A stretch of DNA of 64,000 nt from positions 6,882,001 to 6,946,000 of the forward strand of contig JAJKFH010001865.1 of the NCBI GenBank assembly GCA_023333565.1, read 5' to 3'. The notes beneath the pieces are model-generated. The model saw only the letters and a program-made list of their open reading frames with translations. It did not search any database and was not told the origin of the DNA. Within the stretch, counting starts at the first letter, position 1; every line of letters begins with the position of its first letter. The DNA comes from Puffinus mauretanicus. Lineage: Eukaryota; Chordata; Aves; Procellariiformes; Procellariidae. A program made the position numbers and the translations under genes. Positions 1-12,100 of this stretch are shown here, one piece after another.

Positions 1-2401
1 CTTATTATCATTTCAGATGATATTTAGATTGAAGCATTCAGACAATGGCGTTTAAAAGAAACAGCAATAGACAGCTTTGACCATGTGGCTCTCTTAGATA
101 TGTTTAATAAATCATTGTCACTCCTGTTCCCTTTTCCAATGAAAAGAAACCCAAGAGCACCATGCCAGTAGTCAAGACAAAAATAGTGCCTGGAAGATAA
201 AAATATCAGTTAGACATTCTCACCCCAACATCAAAGACTGCACCTGTATATTAAAATCTAATTAGCATGTGCACATGCCATGCTTGCAGAAGACAGTGCC
301 AGCATTATTCAGAGGTGCCAGTGCCCTTCTAACTGACTGGGTTTGGCTGTTCATGAGTAGATGTGACATATCCCCAGCTCAGCCTAAAGAGCAAACTACT
401 TCATAAATCACAAACTCCTTTCTCAATCCTACTACATTGGAGTTGCGCCCTCTCACTTCTCACAAGAATAAATTAAGCAATGTAAACATTCACAGGAACA
501 AAAGTGTCATATAGCTATCTCATGGCATAAGCATGCTCTATTTTAATGCCTTTTTTAAAATTTTATGGCCATACATATATAACTTTTTTTAAACTTGGTT
601 TATTGATTAGCTTATCACAAATGCTTCCCAAATCATGGGGATGATCATGCTTCCTACCAACTCCCCTCCCCACTTTTCCTCAAGTGCCCGTCTATCTCCC
701 AGAAGGACAGATTACTTAGCGTCTGAAAAAATCACCAGTATATTTTGATAAGTTTTCATGGGCAGATGCCATCGGCATCCCTAAATCCCGCCTGTTTACG
801 ACACACTCGGCAACTAACTGTCGCTGAATGAAGCACTCAAGGATCTGCAAGAATTTTTCTTCCTGGAGGCAAATGCCACCCTGCCAGGTCACCAGGCCAA
901 GCAGTGTTTTAAGTAACTGAGCAAGTGACAGTATAAATTCTTGCCCTGTTCAGCTGCCAAGGCAGGGACTGAATTGAACTGACTGCCGCTACTGTTGGCC
1001 TCACCGCACACGCTGAGCAGGGATTTGAACTGCACATGCAGAAATCGTAAGCGATGAAGAAGATCTTTGTGTTCGCGAAGGAGGGCTGAGGCACAGATCT
1101 TATCTCTGCAAACGTGGCCAAATGCAACAGAAAGTGTCACTGACTTATTCACTTTGACAGAAAACAGATAAATCCATTTCAAGGGGGAGGAAAGCATCTC
1201 TATTGCAAACCAAAATTAATTGCATGCATGGAATAACAATAATCAATTTTGACCGCAGACATAAGCTTATGGTTTTCCTGATGTGTTCGAGCAGCCTAAA
1301 AGCATTTCCCTGTCTGAACGCTTCAGAGCATCTGCTGAGCTCGTGTCTGGGCGGGAAGGAGGCACATGCCACATGCGCCCAATGACACTGCCACCAAACC
1401 ATCAACTGGTCCCCACTGGCAGGCTGCCACGCTCGCCCACCCACTCGGGACTCTGGAAGAGGAGGAACCAGCCGCCAGCGCCACTGGCTTTGCTTGCTTT
1501 GGTTTTTTCCAACGTCACATGGATACATCTTCGTAACTACGCTTCATAAAGCACCTCAAAGTCTAAGAAAGAAAAGTGAATTGCAAACACCCTTAAAACT
1601 TGTATCTCATGTTGCTCTTCTCCTTGACCAGAAGTTTTCAAGAGCTGCGTGACCACCTTTCTCTCCTTAGACTTTCTCTACAGAGGATGAGGCAAGAAAC
1701 AATTCTGGTCAAATGTAAAATTGTTTTTTTTTCCAGCATCCAGCCATATATGAACAGTGATGAAAAGTTTTAGGAGAGAAAGTACATTTGTTTTTATTTT
1801 TTGGCTATTTTTCCAATTAACTAGTATTTAAAATTTATAGAACAGATACAGCATTTTAATAAGCATTATTGACATACACATGCACTATATATGGCCAAAG
1901 TATCTTTAAAATTAGACAGAAAGGTGTCTATTGCTAAAGCTAAAACCAGTCCCAGCTCTGTAATTCATCCTCAAAATGCAACCCTGGCATCAAAATTGGT
2001 CTATTTTTGCCAAAACATTTATTTTTAAATTAACTTCAAACCCAAAGACTAATATAAAAGCACATTTCAGGAGAAAAAGAGAAACACCCTTTTAAATTAA
2101 TTGTCAGGCTGCATGCCAATTACCAGGTCTTCTAAAAATCTTTTTTCTTCCTCGTTCCTCACCAAAAAAGGGAAATATTTTGTTTTATTTGCAGTATTTT
2201 CTCCGTAAAGCTACCACCTCTCTCCTTAAAACTAAACTAACGAAAGCACACCCAAAGGTTTGCAGCAGACCCCTGACACCGTACAAACTCTGACCCACAG
2301 TCCGAGTGAATGAATAGGAAATCTCCAGTATGCTCCCCCCGCCCCGCAAGAACTGAAGCTTCAGACACAAGACGGCGCGCGTCACGAGCAGCCAGCTCCC
2401 C

Positions 2402-2419
2402 GCTGCCCCGCGGGGCAGC
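2402..2419. repeat. Perfect 18-base GC-rich palindrome
   Basis: GCTGCCCCGCGGGGCAGC is its own reverse complement and includes a CCGCGG core. It lies in the CpG-rich patch, so it may be a dimeric factor site or chance in GC-rich DNA. Confidence 0.6.
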
Positions 2420-2570
2420 CCCGCACCTCGCCAGCACCAACGATGCTGCTTTTTTTGTCAGTCACACAATTCCCTCTTTGACCTTTCCGCAAAACCCACT
2501 GAACCTAATTGGTTGTTTGTTTTGTTTTGTTTTTTTCCCAAAATCTCTTTAGTGTTCTGCTTAAACCAGA

Positions 2571-2662
2571 TTTTAAAAAAAATTAAAGAAAAAAAAAAAA
2601 GGAAGAAGAAAGAAAAAGTAAAATAGAAGAAAAAGGGAAAAAAGATTAAAAAAAAAAAAAAG
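2571..2662. repeat. Purine-rich, A-rich tract
   Basis: About 90 bases on the plus strand are almost entirely A and G, including runs of 12-14 A. On the minus strand it is a pyrimidine tract lying downstream of the candidate exon 2 donor. It creates a spurious Phe-rich reverse frame. Confidence 0.7.
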
Positions 2663-2702
2663 CAAGTGCTTTGTGAGCCAAAAAGCAAAGCCTTCTACTT
2701 AC

Positions 2703-2792
2703 ACCGGGTTTCCGCGGGCTTGCTACATCGCTGCCAGATTCCCCGAAGATGAGAGTCATGTGAGGAGGCAGAGGGCGGCTCGGGGGGCTCCG
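2703..2792 (-). CDS. Candidate second coding exon of the same minus-strand gene
   Basis: On the minus strand this 90-base stretch is preceded by an acceptor (tgtttgcttag/CGGAG) and followed by a near-perfect donor (CCCGGT/gtaagtag). Both ends are phase 1, so it can be joined to the signal-peptide exon at 38.3 kb. The junction codon becomes GCG, giving ...LHARA then EPPEPPSASSHDSHL, so an Ala-X-Ala signal-peptidase site appears exactly across the splice. The last part reads GIWQRCSKPAETR, with one cysteine. This resembles the entry to several cystine-rich secreted domains (PDGF/VEGF-like, Kunitz-like), but it is too short to assign. The next exon would be off the left edge. The acceptor pyrimidine tract is only moderate, and no transcript is visible here. 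An alternative is a first exon from a local promoter, starting at ATG 2759 and phase 0 at the same donor. Confidence 0.5.
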
Positions 2793-3891
2793 CTAAGCAA
2801 ACACAGCACCGTACGCTGGGCTAATCCTGCACCTGTGGCGTGTTATTCAGCAGTAAAGAAATGTAGCCCAGACTGCCTCTGCCTAATACGGCTCAGCTGT
2901 TTTTCTCTGTACTCCCTTTGATTGTAAGCTGGCAAACAATATTATTTCAGCCAGGCGCAAAGCAATATTCAGGCCACATAGGATATGACAGTTGAAAAGT
3001 GGAAGAAAAAAGAAAATCCTGGAATTACAAATAAAATAAAGATTCTGAGCAATACAGATTTTGTAACTGTTTCCAGATGGTTAACAGCGGCTTCCAAGGT
3101 CAGTATGTGAAATGCACGCTGGAGCTGCAGCCCTTTGCTCCCTACCTCCTTTTAAAGTGGGTGTACCTGCGATACGGGACACGCCACAGCGGCCTGGCTC
3201 TCATTTATCCAACTCAATACATGTTTTCCAAGGAGCGCAATCACAAAAAGGTTTCAACGGTTTTTAGGCTTCTTTCTGTTTACTTTGTAGGCAAAACAAA
3301 AAATGCCGATAGAGAACAGACTACTACAAGAGATGGCATACAACCAGCAATCTGTGATTTTTTTTCAGGGAAAGGGCCACACCAAAGAGGTCATCAAGTT
3401 GCTACCAGGATACATAGGTTTTATCATAGCATGTCACAAAAAAGATAGGAAACTTGATAAAAACTATATACAAAGAAGAGCAAAATCTGGTCCCTTAATG
3501 GAAGGATAGCAAGAAGTTCACCCCAAGGTAGAGACACGACCATTGAAAGTAATTAATTATGCTGATATTGATTTTACAAGTTGACTAACTACTGTTAAAA
3601 AAAAGCCATGTAACTGTGATGCACACAGGTATATAACAGGAGAATATTATTTAAAAAACCCCCCACAGATTATTATTTCAGATCCTTGAAATAATTTAGT
3701 TAGCTTGTAACTTTAATGCAAGGAAAATTAATCTGGTAATTGACATTTATTCCAGGTAACATGATTGTTTAATATATCGCACCCCCTTCACATAACACAT
3801 AACATCTATCATTTCCATGCTACTATGTAACTGTTAGAGATAACCTATAGCTACTGTTACTAATCAGCTCTTTTTTCTTTCTGATATTAAG

Positions 3892-4255
3892 CCGTAAACA
3901 TCAGATATTGCAGTCAGAACATCATCACAGGATTTTGTACTTTAAAGGTTTTTCTCTACAAAATGATACTTCAATTTCCGCTCCATTGTTATCTAATCTA
4001 ATTCCACCTTTGGAAACTGGTAATGAAAATAAGAGATATCTGCACATTCAAAATTATGTATCCAATTTCTTGTTGGAAGGTTTATTGCTGCTGTTGTTTA
4101 CCGATGGAATTATTTCCAAAGAAATATTTTATGATAAAAATTATGATATTTTAAGAAAAATGTGTGTTTTAGATGAGCTATATTCCTATGAGAAAATGCT
4201 CAAAACTAATCCGGAACTATATGAACTTTCAACTGATTTCGTACAGAAGGGCTGA
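3892..4255 (+). CDS. Candidate AT-rich terminal exon or decayed coding remnant, unidentified
   Basis: The frame is open for about 120 codons to the TGA at 4253-4255. Just upstream is a pyrimidine tract (ctcttttttctttctgat) ending in AG at 3890-3891, so it could be a spliced last exon. The composition looks like real protein: YLHIQNYVSNFLLEG, then a hydrophobic run and TDGIISKEIFYDKNYDILRK, then MCVLDELYSYEKML, consistent with amphipathic helices. There is no ATG near the 5' end, as expected for an internal or last exon. AATAAA signals follow at 4384-4389 and 4790-4795. I do not recognise the family. It would be on the opposite strand inside the large intron of the other gene. It may equally be a retrocopy remnant or a chance frame in AT-rich DNA. 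Confidence 0.28.
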
Positions 4256-4383
4256 CTCTTCAGGATGCTGAGTGAAACCAGTATGATTCCTAGTGAAATA
4301 TCCAAAAGACAGGTATCTGGATATTTGATTTGATCTACAGAGGAAAAGGTAAGAAACAAGACTTTACACAACATCAACGTAAA

Positions 4384-4389
4384 AATAAA
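4384..4389 (+). terminator. AATAAA, first possible poly(A) signal after the 3.9 kb frame
   Basis: AATAAA stands about 130 bases after the stop of the open frame, but in an A-rich run (cgtaaaaataaaaaag), so chance is likely. Downstream there is no obvious GT-rich element. Confidence 0.15.
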
Positions 4390-4789
4390 AAAGTTGCCTC
4401 CAATTTCCTCTTTCAAAAAATTTGCATATATTGTCTTTGCAAATACTTATTTCCTTTTTTGGAGCCTTACACATGCTTTTTTAAAGCTATTCGATACTAG
4501 CAGAGGCAACGGTTGAATTTTTCCTCCTCCATACTGTTTGGTCTGTTCCTGCCGCGTCCCTACTTTAGAGACCTGCTGGTACGTACTAACAAGACCACGC
4601 GTACCACGTGAAAAAGATGCATGTCGTGCAATCTTCTGCCAACGCAATGTTGTAACATGGGCCAGCTAGAAACTGCTTGAACTGCCTGGTGGTGCTCCCA
4701 GCAGCCATCACATATCTTCTCTTTATCCCCCCGAGGGCATCCTGCTTATTCTACCTTGTGTCTCTCATAGTCCATTCATGGGAACGTCC

Positions 4790-4795
4790 AATAAA
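4790..4795 (+). terminator. AATAAA with downstream GT-rich sequence
   Basis: CCAATAAAAACATCTTCAGG is followed within 20-50 bases by GTAAGTAGTGTTTTG and TTTCTTTGT, a spacing typical of a working vertebrate poly(A) site. It would give a 3' untranslated region of about 550 bases for the 3.9 kb frame if that frame is real. Confidence 0.22.
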
Positions 4796-7700
4796 AACAT
4801 CTTCAGGGCTGTAAGTAGTGTTTTGAATTTGCTTTCTTTGTATAATGGGGCCTTTGCACTGTACGTGGTGTTACCCAGACTGTGCTCTGTACCAGCCTGC
4901 TGTTCTCCAGCCGATACAAAGCTCAAAACCCACTTTTAAGATAATGTGAAAGCTCAGAAAAACAATGAAAAAACATGGAAGCTGAAGCATAAACAAGACT
5001 GATACAAGTTTCTTTGAGTAGGAACAGCTTTCATATACAGTTCCTTTTACAACCAGTCACCCACCTAAATGTTTACATTTAATTAGCTTTTCAAAACAGT
5101 GGCCCCTTAGATGGCTGTGGAGACATAGGAATTAGGTACGGAGACTGCTTTGTATATCACTAGCTAAAATTCACCTAAACCAGAACCTTGTCCTGGCTGA
5201 AATTCTTCAAGGCCGATACCCATCTCGCAACACCTGTATTTGCAATTTCCAATAAATACTCTTCTTGCAAGTTAAAAAATCTCAGGTAAAAGATCGTATG
5301 AACAAGTTGACAGAAGTATAGAAGAGTATTAATGCCATGAGGCACTGTTGCTCCCCATGTTATTTAAATTTCATGGAAAAACAAGCAACTTTTGTTCCTA
5401 AGATAATAGTAATATAGCATTTCTCAAGAGTGGTAAATCTATTCCTTTTCTCTTTCTTTCCCCTCTCTCTCCCTGAAGCATGCACTTAACCCTATTACAA
5501 AGGAAAGCCTACCGCTCTCCATTCAGGAACCAAGCCAAAGGACTTGTCAGGAAAATATAAAAAAGGCATCTTACTTTCATTAATACATTAAAATGTCATG
5601 AAAAAAGCCCTAGGACAAAATGCAGTAATTGCCAGCTGCCTAATTATTTTCTCATCCTCTTTCAGCCCTCAACACAATGCCTCCGTTAGGCTGGCTGCCA
5701 GTGATGTTTGGAACGTTAAAAATATCCCCAATTTCTGCAGAGATTTCATGTTGCAAAATGTGTTCTGATGGGCAAAACTGAAGAAAATATAAGAGTAAAC
5801 TGATATTATTTACTCTGAATGATGAGGGAAGCGAGACGACTGCATGCTGTCAACTCACCCTCGGGTCTCTATCTGTATTCGTAGAAGAATAGTTCAGTGA
5901 TAGGAGGTTAGAGGTGGCCGAGGACAAATTTCGGTTCCCAATTAACACTACTGAGCCACGAAAGCCTTGTCTACTAGGCGCCATGACATACAAACTATCC
6001 TCCCGCTGCACAGGGCCCTTGCTCTCTGCAGAGTTCAGTGTCTCCTGACTTGCTCAACAGTGTAAGCAGAGGGATCATTAGTTATGACTGGTAGAGTCTA
6101 GGAGATAATGTTGACTCTTATTTCAGGAACTATTAAGCTATAAACACTGCTCTGAAAGCCATTTATCTGCATTTTAAGATAAACAGAGAAACTACTCAAT
6201 TAAGTAGATTGCAAGAAATAAGCTACAGATGCCAAAGCGAGCGACTTTTAAATTCCAAAAAGGAAAATCTGTGCATTTAATAAGCACAATTTTATACCAT
6301 GAAATTACTGACAGGGAAGTTCATAAGCAGCATAGCTTAACCACTCCGCGATGTCTGATAAAGAAACACAAATCAAAGTGTAATTACAAAACAGTTAATT
6401 CCAAGCGATGCAAATTACATGCACTTACAATTTGCAAGTTACTAGCACAGATACCAGTTTTGAAGTATAGCATTATGAAATGGCAATCCTTGTTTACATT
6501 TTATCTCCACATCTCCACAATTTGAAAATGAGATGCTATCCCAGACCTCTGCAAATGAGATAAATGCCAAAGCTGTCATGCCTGAACCTGCACTTGCTAG
6601 GGAAAACTTTCTTACCGAGATAAGCAACAGAGTAATTATTTTCTCGAGTCTTGCCAATGAACCTAATTTTTTACCAAATACTATCCATCTATTTGGACAT
6701 ATCTCTACGAGATCTTTAAGATACTAGTTTAATAAAATTAAAAGCAAAAAAAACCCGCCAAAAACCAAACCACCTAAAAGCATACCCACAAAATAGTTTC
6801 CAGTATCCTTTAAAAAGATGTAAAATACAATGCATTCAAAGTGTCAAGAAAAAGATGGATTTTTTTTTTTTTTTTGGTCACAAAAATTAAAAACTTGATC
6901 TTCCCTCGCACTTCCAGATGCCAGAGCTTTTCAAGCCCGCTCCGAGGTCAGACAGGGGAACACGCAGGTGCACCGCACATCGGCAGCTGAAAGCTTGCGA
7001 GGTTGCGCCGGAATCCGATCCGCCCCCCCACATTCCTGCAGGCATTATAAACGCTCTCTGAAGGAATATTACCCTAATGCAGACTAATTTTCCGCAAACA
7101 GCCCCAGTCTTATTAAACCTCTTCTTTATCAGCATTGTTCAAAGCAGTTTTTCTGGTAATATTGAACTCCCTTATGCCCATCTAAGAAGAAACGAAACTC
7201 CTTTTATGTTCTCTCCAGTATCATTTCTCCTATTCAGGTCCACTGGCACTACACAATAGATTCAATAAGAATATTCAGTTTCATCATACGGTAGTAATGT
7301 CCTAAAGACTATGACACAGAGATTAAGAGAGAGGTTCTGTTCCCATAAATAAATATAAAGAGACCACTCTCCAAACAGGGTTTGATAAGATTTATATGGG
7401 TGACTCGACTCAGCAAGCAGGCAAGCCCAAGTGAATTAACAGGATAGTGTTCCTAAAGCAGGTGTTTCCTGGACCTGCAATTCTTCACCTCCTGAAATGG
7501 CCTTGTACCCTTCCCTTGACAAATCCTTTTGCCTTCAGTGGGACACACAGACTCTGTTCTCTTAACACGAATAGCCATTGCCATTAAAACGATTTAAAAA
7601 TTTGAATGTGCTTTCACCTAGCTTTATCGCACAGACAAAAAAAGAGCTAGTCTGCAAAGCAGCATAACATAAAAGTGAGGTTATGACATGCGGAAACCAA

Positions 7701-8257
7701 AAGTAGATCTTCTTCCCAAAGTGATGACTACCTGTGTGACCTTATCCCAGATGCTCCGTGATGCACTTTGCCATCCGCAAATCACTGATGTGAACAATAA
7801 TGTTCTTTTAAAAGCATTTTCTGGTTTGCAGATGAAAATCATTAGTACGGGACTGGCAAAAGAATACCATCCGCAGGCATTCCTTCTTCCCCTGCTCCAT
7901 TCAGATTGTCCTGAACTGCCTGAAACTCCAAATACGGCTCAGGATAACAAAATGCAGAAAGAAGACACAGCCAGAGGATATCCGCCTATCCTAACCATAC
8001 TCTAATAACAATCCTGAAATGATAAAACCAGTTGTACCGTAACTTGCTTCTTCTGAGGAAGACAGCAGACCGAACAGTGCTGTATCTTCCAGTGATTCTT
8101 TTAGCTGTTGTTCAATGTACAAATGCCCAAGAGGGATTGCTAGGAATAAGGATATTGGGAAAAGAAAATGCGGGCAAAAGCACTGGGAGAAGGCAAGCCA
8201 TGCATCCACAGTCTTTGGCCAGTTCACTTCAAGCTGGTAGGGATTTTTTGAAGGAAG

Positions 8258-8364
8258 TAAATAATAAATAAATAAAAAAAAATTTATATTTGTATTATTT
8301 CTATATTATACCTATATACATAAAACATATATTTATATATAAACAAGAAATATGTAAATAAATA
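8258..8364. repeat. AT-rich low-complexity tract
   Basis: About 105 bases are nearly pure A and T, with (AAAT)n at 8259-8280 and TATA-like steps further on. It has no unit regular enough to call one microsatellite. Confidence 0.75.
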
Positions 8365-9060
8365 ACCCATGAGGGCTCTGAATTGGGGAAACAAAGAGTT
8401 TAGTTACACTGAACAAATCACTGTGAAAATGAAATTATTTGAAAATTGGAAATACTGCTACTATCAATATGATAATGTCAATATAAGCAATGTAAGAATG
8501 AAAGCTATGGTCCTCTTAGCCACTCTTCACACGTGCACAATAAGCACAAGTCTGTGGTATAACACTGTGATCATATGCATCTAACTGTATAAAATAAGCG
8601 ACTTCTTAAATGGAAATGGCTGTTTATGAACAGACTTACGAAACCAGCCAAAGCAATAGCCCTGCACAAGAAACCAGCCACCCCACGCTCTGGACAGCTC
8701 AGTTACAGACCGTAACGCAGAGAGACGCAACGTGCAATACTATGTAGTGCATGTGCTCTGATGTCCACGTGGTGCTGAGCACAGCAAGATCGACTGCTTA
8801 TGCCCTCCCTACCACGCTGAAAAGAAAAATCCAAGTATTGCATTTCACACCATTGATCAACAAAAATAAAGCAATGTTTCCCATAATTTAGTCTTCTGTT
8901 CTTCAAATCACTCTCCTTTCCTGTTTTCCCTCAACCTACTTTCCTCCATAATGTTTTAAGCATTTAACTTCTTTTTCTCAGTCCTTTTTTTTTATATTTG
9001 TTTCTTTCTTCATGGAGTTTTCTTTTAAATAAACCAAGTCAGTTTCTTTCCGAAAACTCA

Positions 9061-9180
9061 TTTTTCCCCCATTTATATTCCCCTGGACTGCTTCCCTCTC
9101 TCTCTCAGTTGCCTTTCTTCTATTCTCTTCTACAACCTGATCCCTCTTCCAGCCCCTCACTCCTCCCACTTTCCAATGAT
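9061..9180. repeat. Pyrimidine-rich tract
   Basis: The plus strand is strongly C and T rich, including (CT)n at 9100-9107. It explains the Ser/Pro/Phe-rich frame across 8998-9240 and the Lys/Arg/Glu-rich reverse frame, which I do not regard as genes. Confidence 0.6.
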
Positions 9181-12100
9181 GCTTTGACAAGCTCACTGAT
9201 ATTTTTCCCCTTTCTCTCTGACTTATTTTCTCAGAGGTAACAGCCCTCTGACGCGATGAGTTGCTTGCCAAGTCGCTAGCTGACATGACAAGCTGCCTCC
9301 TCTTCCTTGATCAAGTTTTTTGGGTTTGTTTTTTGGGGGTTGGTACGCTTTTTAGAGAAGACCCAGATAAGAGAACAGAGGCTGCCTTATTTCAACTGAG
9401 ATCCCATTTGAAGTTCACCAAGCTTCCATTAGCCCATTAAAATTGAATTAGAAACCCTCACTTCAGCAAAAGTCAATGAAAGTTACAACTAATCCAACGA
9501 AATACAACAGCATGAGTCTTCTAGAGACCTCACATGAAACTGCAAGGAAGTGGCTATGCTCACCGATACGAATTAAAAAAATCAAAATTAGATTTTTCTT
9601 TCACTTTTCTTCTTTTTAGTTATTTTAGAGAGATGGAAATGGTCATCCAGCTGAAGTTTCATTTCTTTCAGCTGCAGTCAATCTCTAAAAATACTCCAAG
9701 TCATAAGAACAAGGGGCCTACAGCAAATACGTGTTTCAAGCTTAGATGCTGTGTAATTTCAGAGAGAAAGAAAAATATTTTCCCAAGCTTTCAACTTTTC
9801 ATTTGTATAAAATAGTTTATTTTATAGCTAGGTAAAGATGTAAAATTAAACTTCTTCATTAGTGTAATGTACTGTAAGTCACTATAAATACTGTTAACAT
9901 AACTAAATGCATGAATTGTGCAACATTTTCCATCAGAATATGTAAGGGAATAGATGCCAAATATAGGGTAAAAAAATATAAGAAGTCAGCTTTCTTCTAT
10001 AAAATAGCAGAATTCTTAAAGAATGTGTTGGTGGTCAAGTCTCTGACAAATAAGAGGTTGTTTCCATGCTACACAGCCCAACTATTGGTCTGATAAACCT
10101 TAACTAAGGAATAAGAAAAAGTATTTGGATATTCTGTAAACAAGCACAGGGAGTATTATCTTCCTATAAAGTAATCTGAAATTACTCCCTCCCAACTTGT
10201 ATTTCTTATTGCCGTTCTTTTAACGCACCACTGCTAAATTAATTCCCTACTCAACTCTGCAATAGAGGAATGATTTTCTAAAGCCCTTTCCTGGGTGGGG
10301 ACCGTACTGGATAAAATCACCAGTATCACTGAGTTGCAGCCAGATGAGAAGGAAAAGGGTAAAACCAGTTTTTAAGGATGGAAGTGATGACTGTAGACAG
10401 TCACACATTTTCCTACATGTAATAATTTATATTTCTATGCTGCTTTCCTTTCTGAAGTAGCTTCCCCTTGGACTGAAGGTGGTGGACAGAAGTACCATCC
10501 CTGTGAGCTAAAGAACTGGACTAATGTCCATGCCCAGGCTGTAGAAAAATCCTTCAAAAAAGGCCAGTTGATTTGCCCCAACACAGAGTTCACGTTTTTG
10601 CCCTAAGTTACCACCATGCCAAGGAAACGCAATTAAAAGATTTAGTAATACATTCAGCAGAAAATCAATGTAAATGCTTAAATATGTGTGACATCAGAAA
10701 ATACGTCGGTTTTAATAATTTTTTTCTGTGAAATATACCATAGCTAGGTTATAAGTAAATAACTAATCTTACTAAAAAATTATTTCTTTAGAATGCTGCA
10801 CTTGCAGGTCCGCATATCCACAACGCCTACTTTGTTCACCAACAAAAAGGACACGTAACACAGATGGCACAAACTCAAGAATGCCAGTCGGAAATTCAGC
10901 TGCAGCTATGACTAATGCTCGCCAAATTGATAGTGAGCTACGGTTGTAGGAGCCTCCTTAGGAGTTGAGCTGCGAGGCATGCATTCCAGCTGCTCGGTTG
11001 TATCAAGAAAAGCAAGAGGGTGTATTATCGGGAGGGAAACATCATGAGTACTCTCTTGGAAGTCGGCTTAAAACTGAAGTTTAAAACCCTGACTCCTAAC
11101 ATGAGAAAAACATGAAGCTCAACATCAAGCCTAGAGATTGTGGAAGTGTTGGTAGGCTATACACGTTACTTCTGTACTAAATGTTACCCACTTAACCTCA
11201 AGACAAGCAAGAACGAACCTTTTAATAACTACTTGAAAGAATGAGGTTAATAAATTTATTGTATTTTCTTGTACAATCAACTACATATTTTTGTTACTCA
11301 GCAACAGAATTGCTATATGAAAACAACTGTCATAAATCAACAAACCTGGGAAGCTACACTTAAAGAAGGGCATTGGAGATCCATGAAAAAGTATCCAAAA
11401 GAGGAAGTGTTAAATACAAAAATAACTGAATTAGCACTTCATAATTTGTTCTATATCCTGCCAGCTGCAGTTTCAGTAGGATGTGATACACTCAGGATAA
11501 AAACAACCATACTTCTTCAGTTTTATCCTCAACAGCACTGTTGACGTGAGTTATTAAATCAAGCGGATTCAATTCCAAAGCTCGCTACGTTTCAGGAGAG
11601 AATCAGTGATTTCTGCAAACTGTTTGTACATCTCTAGTACAGGACACGATCTCAAATCTTCACTCCTTTAAAAATCCTGAAGCTAGAGAACAAAACCCTG
11701 GCTTTACTGCAAGTGTTGTTAGTTTTGCCATTGCCTCCAATGGGTTTAGGATTTCAAGACAAGATCTCATATGTGCAGAATTCCTCTTGCTTTTTCTCTG
11801 TCAGTTAAAGAAAGTCCATTAAAAAATTTATGTACTGAAGTAATTCCCCTGTTTCTCGCCTAGATCCTAGTTCCCACTGAAAATAAACTGAGTTGTGATG
11901 TTAAAAATGAAGGCGAAACCAAGCCCAGCATGCACCATAATAGATTTACAGGGTCCCTTTTGGATTTCACATTCATTGTTCTGCAGCCCATGAAATACTA
12001 GGGAGTCTTGGGAAGAAGTCAAAATCCTTGACTTTAAAACCTCACACCCATTCAGAAAGATGTTATTAGGAACAACAGTATTCTAGCATCATATTTCTGG

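Larger units (their letters stand above)
1..2702 (-). other. Inferred start of intron 2; no gene seen
   Basis: The stretch is AT-rich and noncoding by eye. The reverse-strand frames at 889-1197 and 1145-1528 have no splice context I can defend and no family resemblance. CpG content rises modestly at 1010-1110 and 1320-1480. The left edge continues into unseen sequence, where further exons of the minus-strand gene would lie. Confidence 0.4.
2320..2830. promoter_or_regulatory. CpG-rich patch around the candidate second exon
   Basis: Two CpG-rich blocks (about 2330-2440 and 2700-2820) flank a long purine tract in otherwise AT-rich DNA. The first has a GC box shared with the main promoter (2335-2351) and an 18-base palindrome. 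The second covers the candidate exon 2. It could be an internal alternative promoter, an enhancer, or simply a GC-rich exon neighbourhood. Confidence 0.35.
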
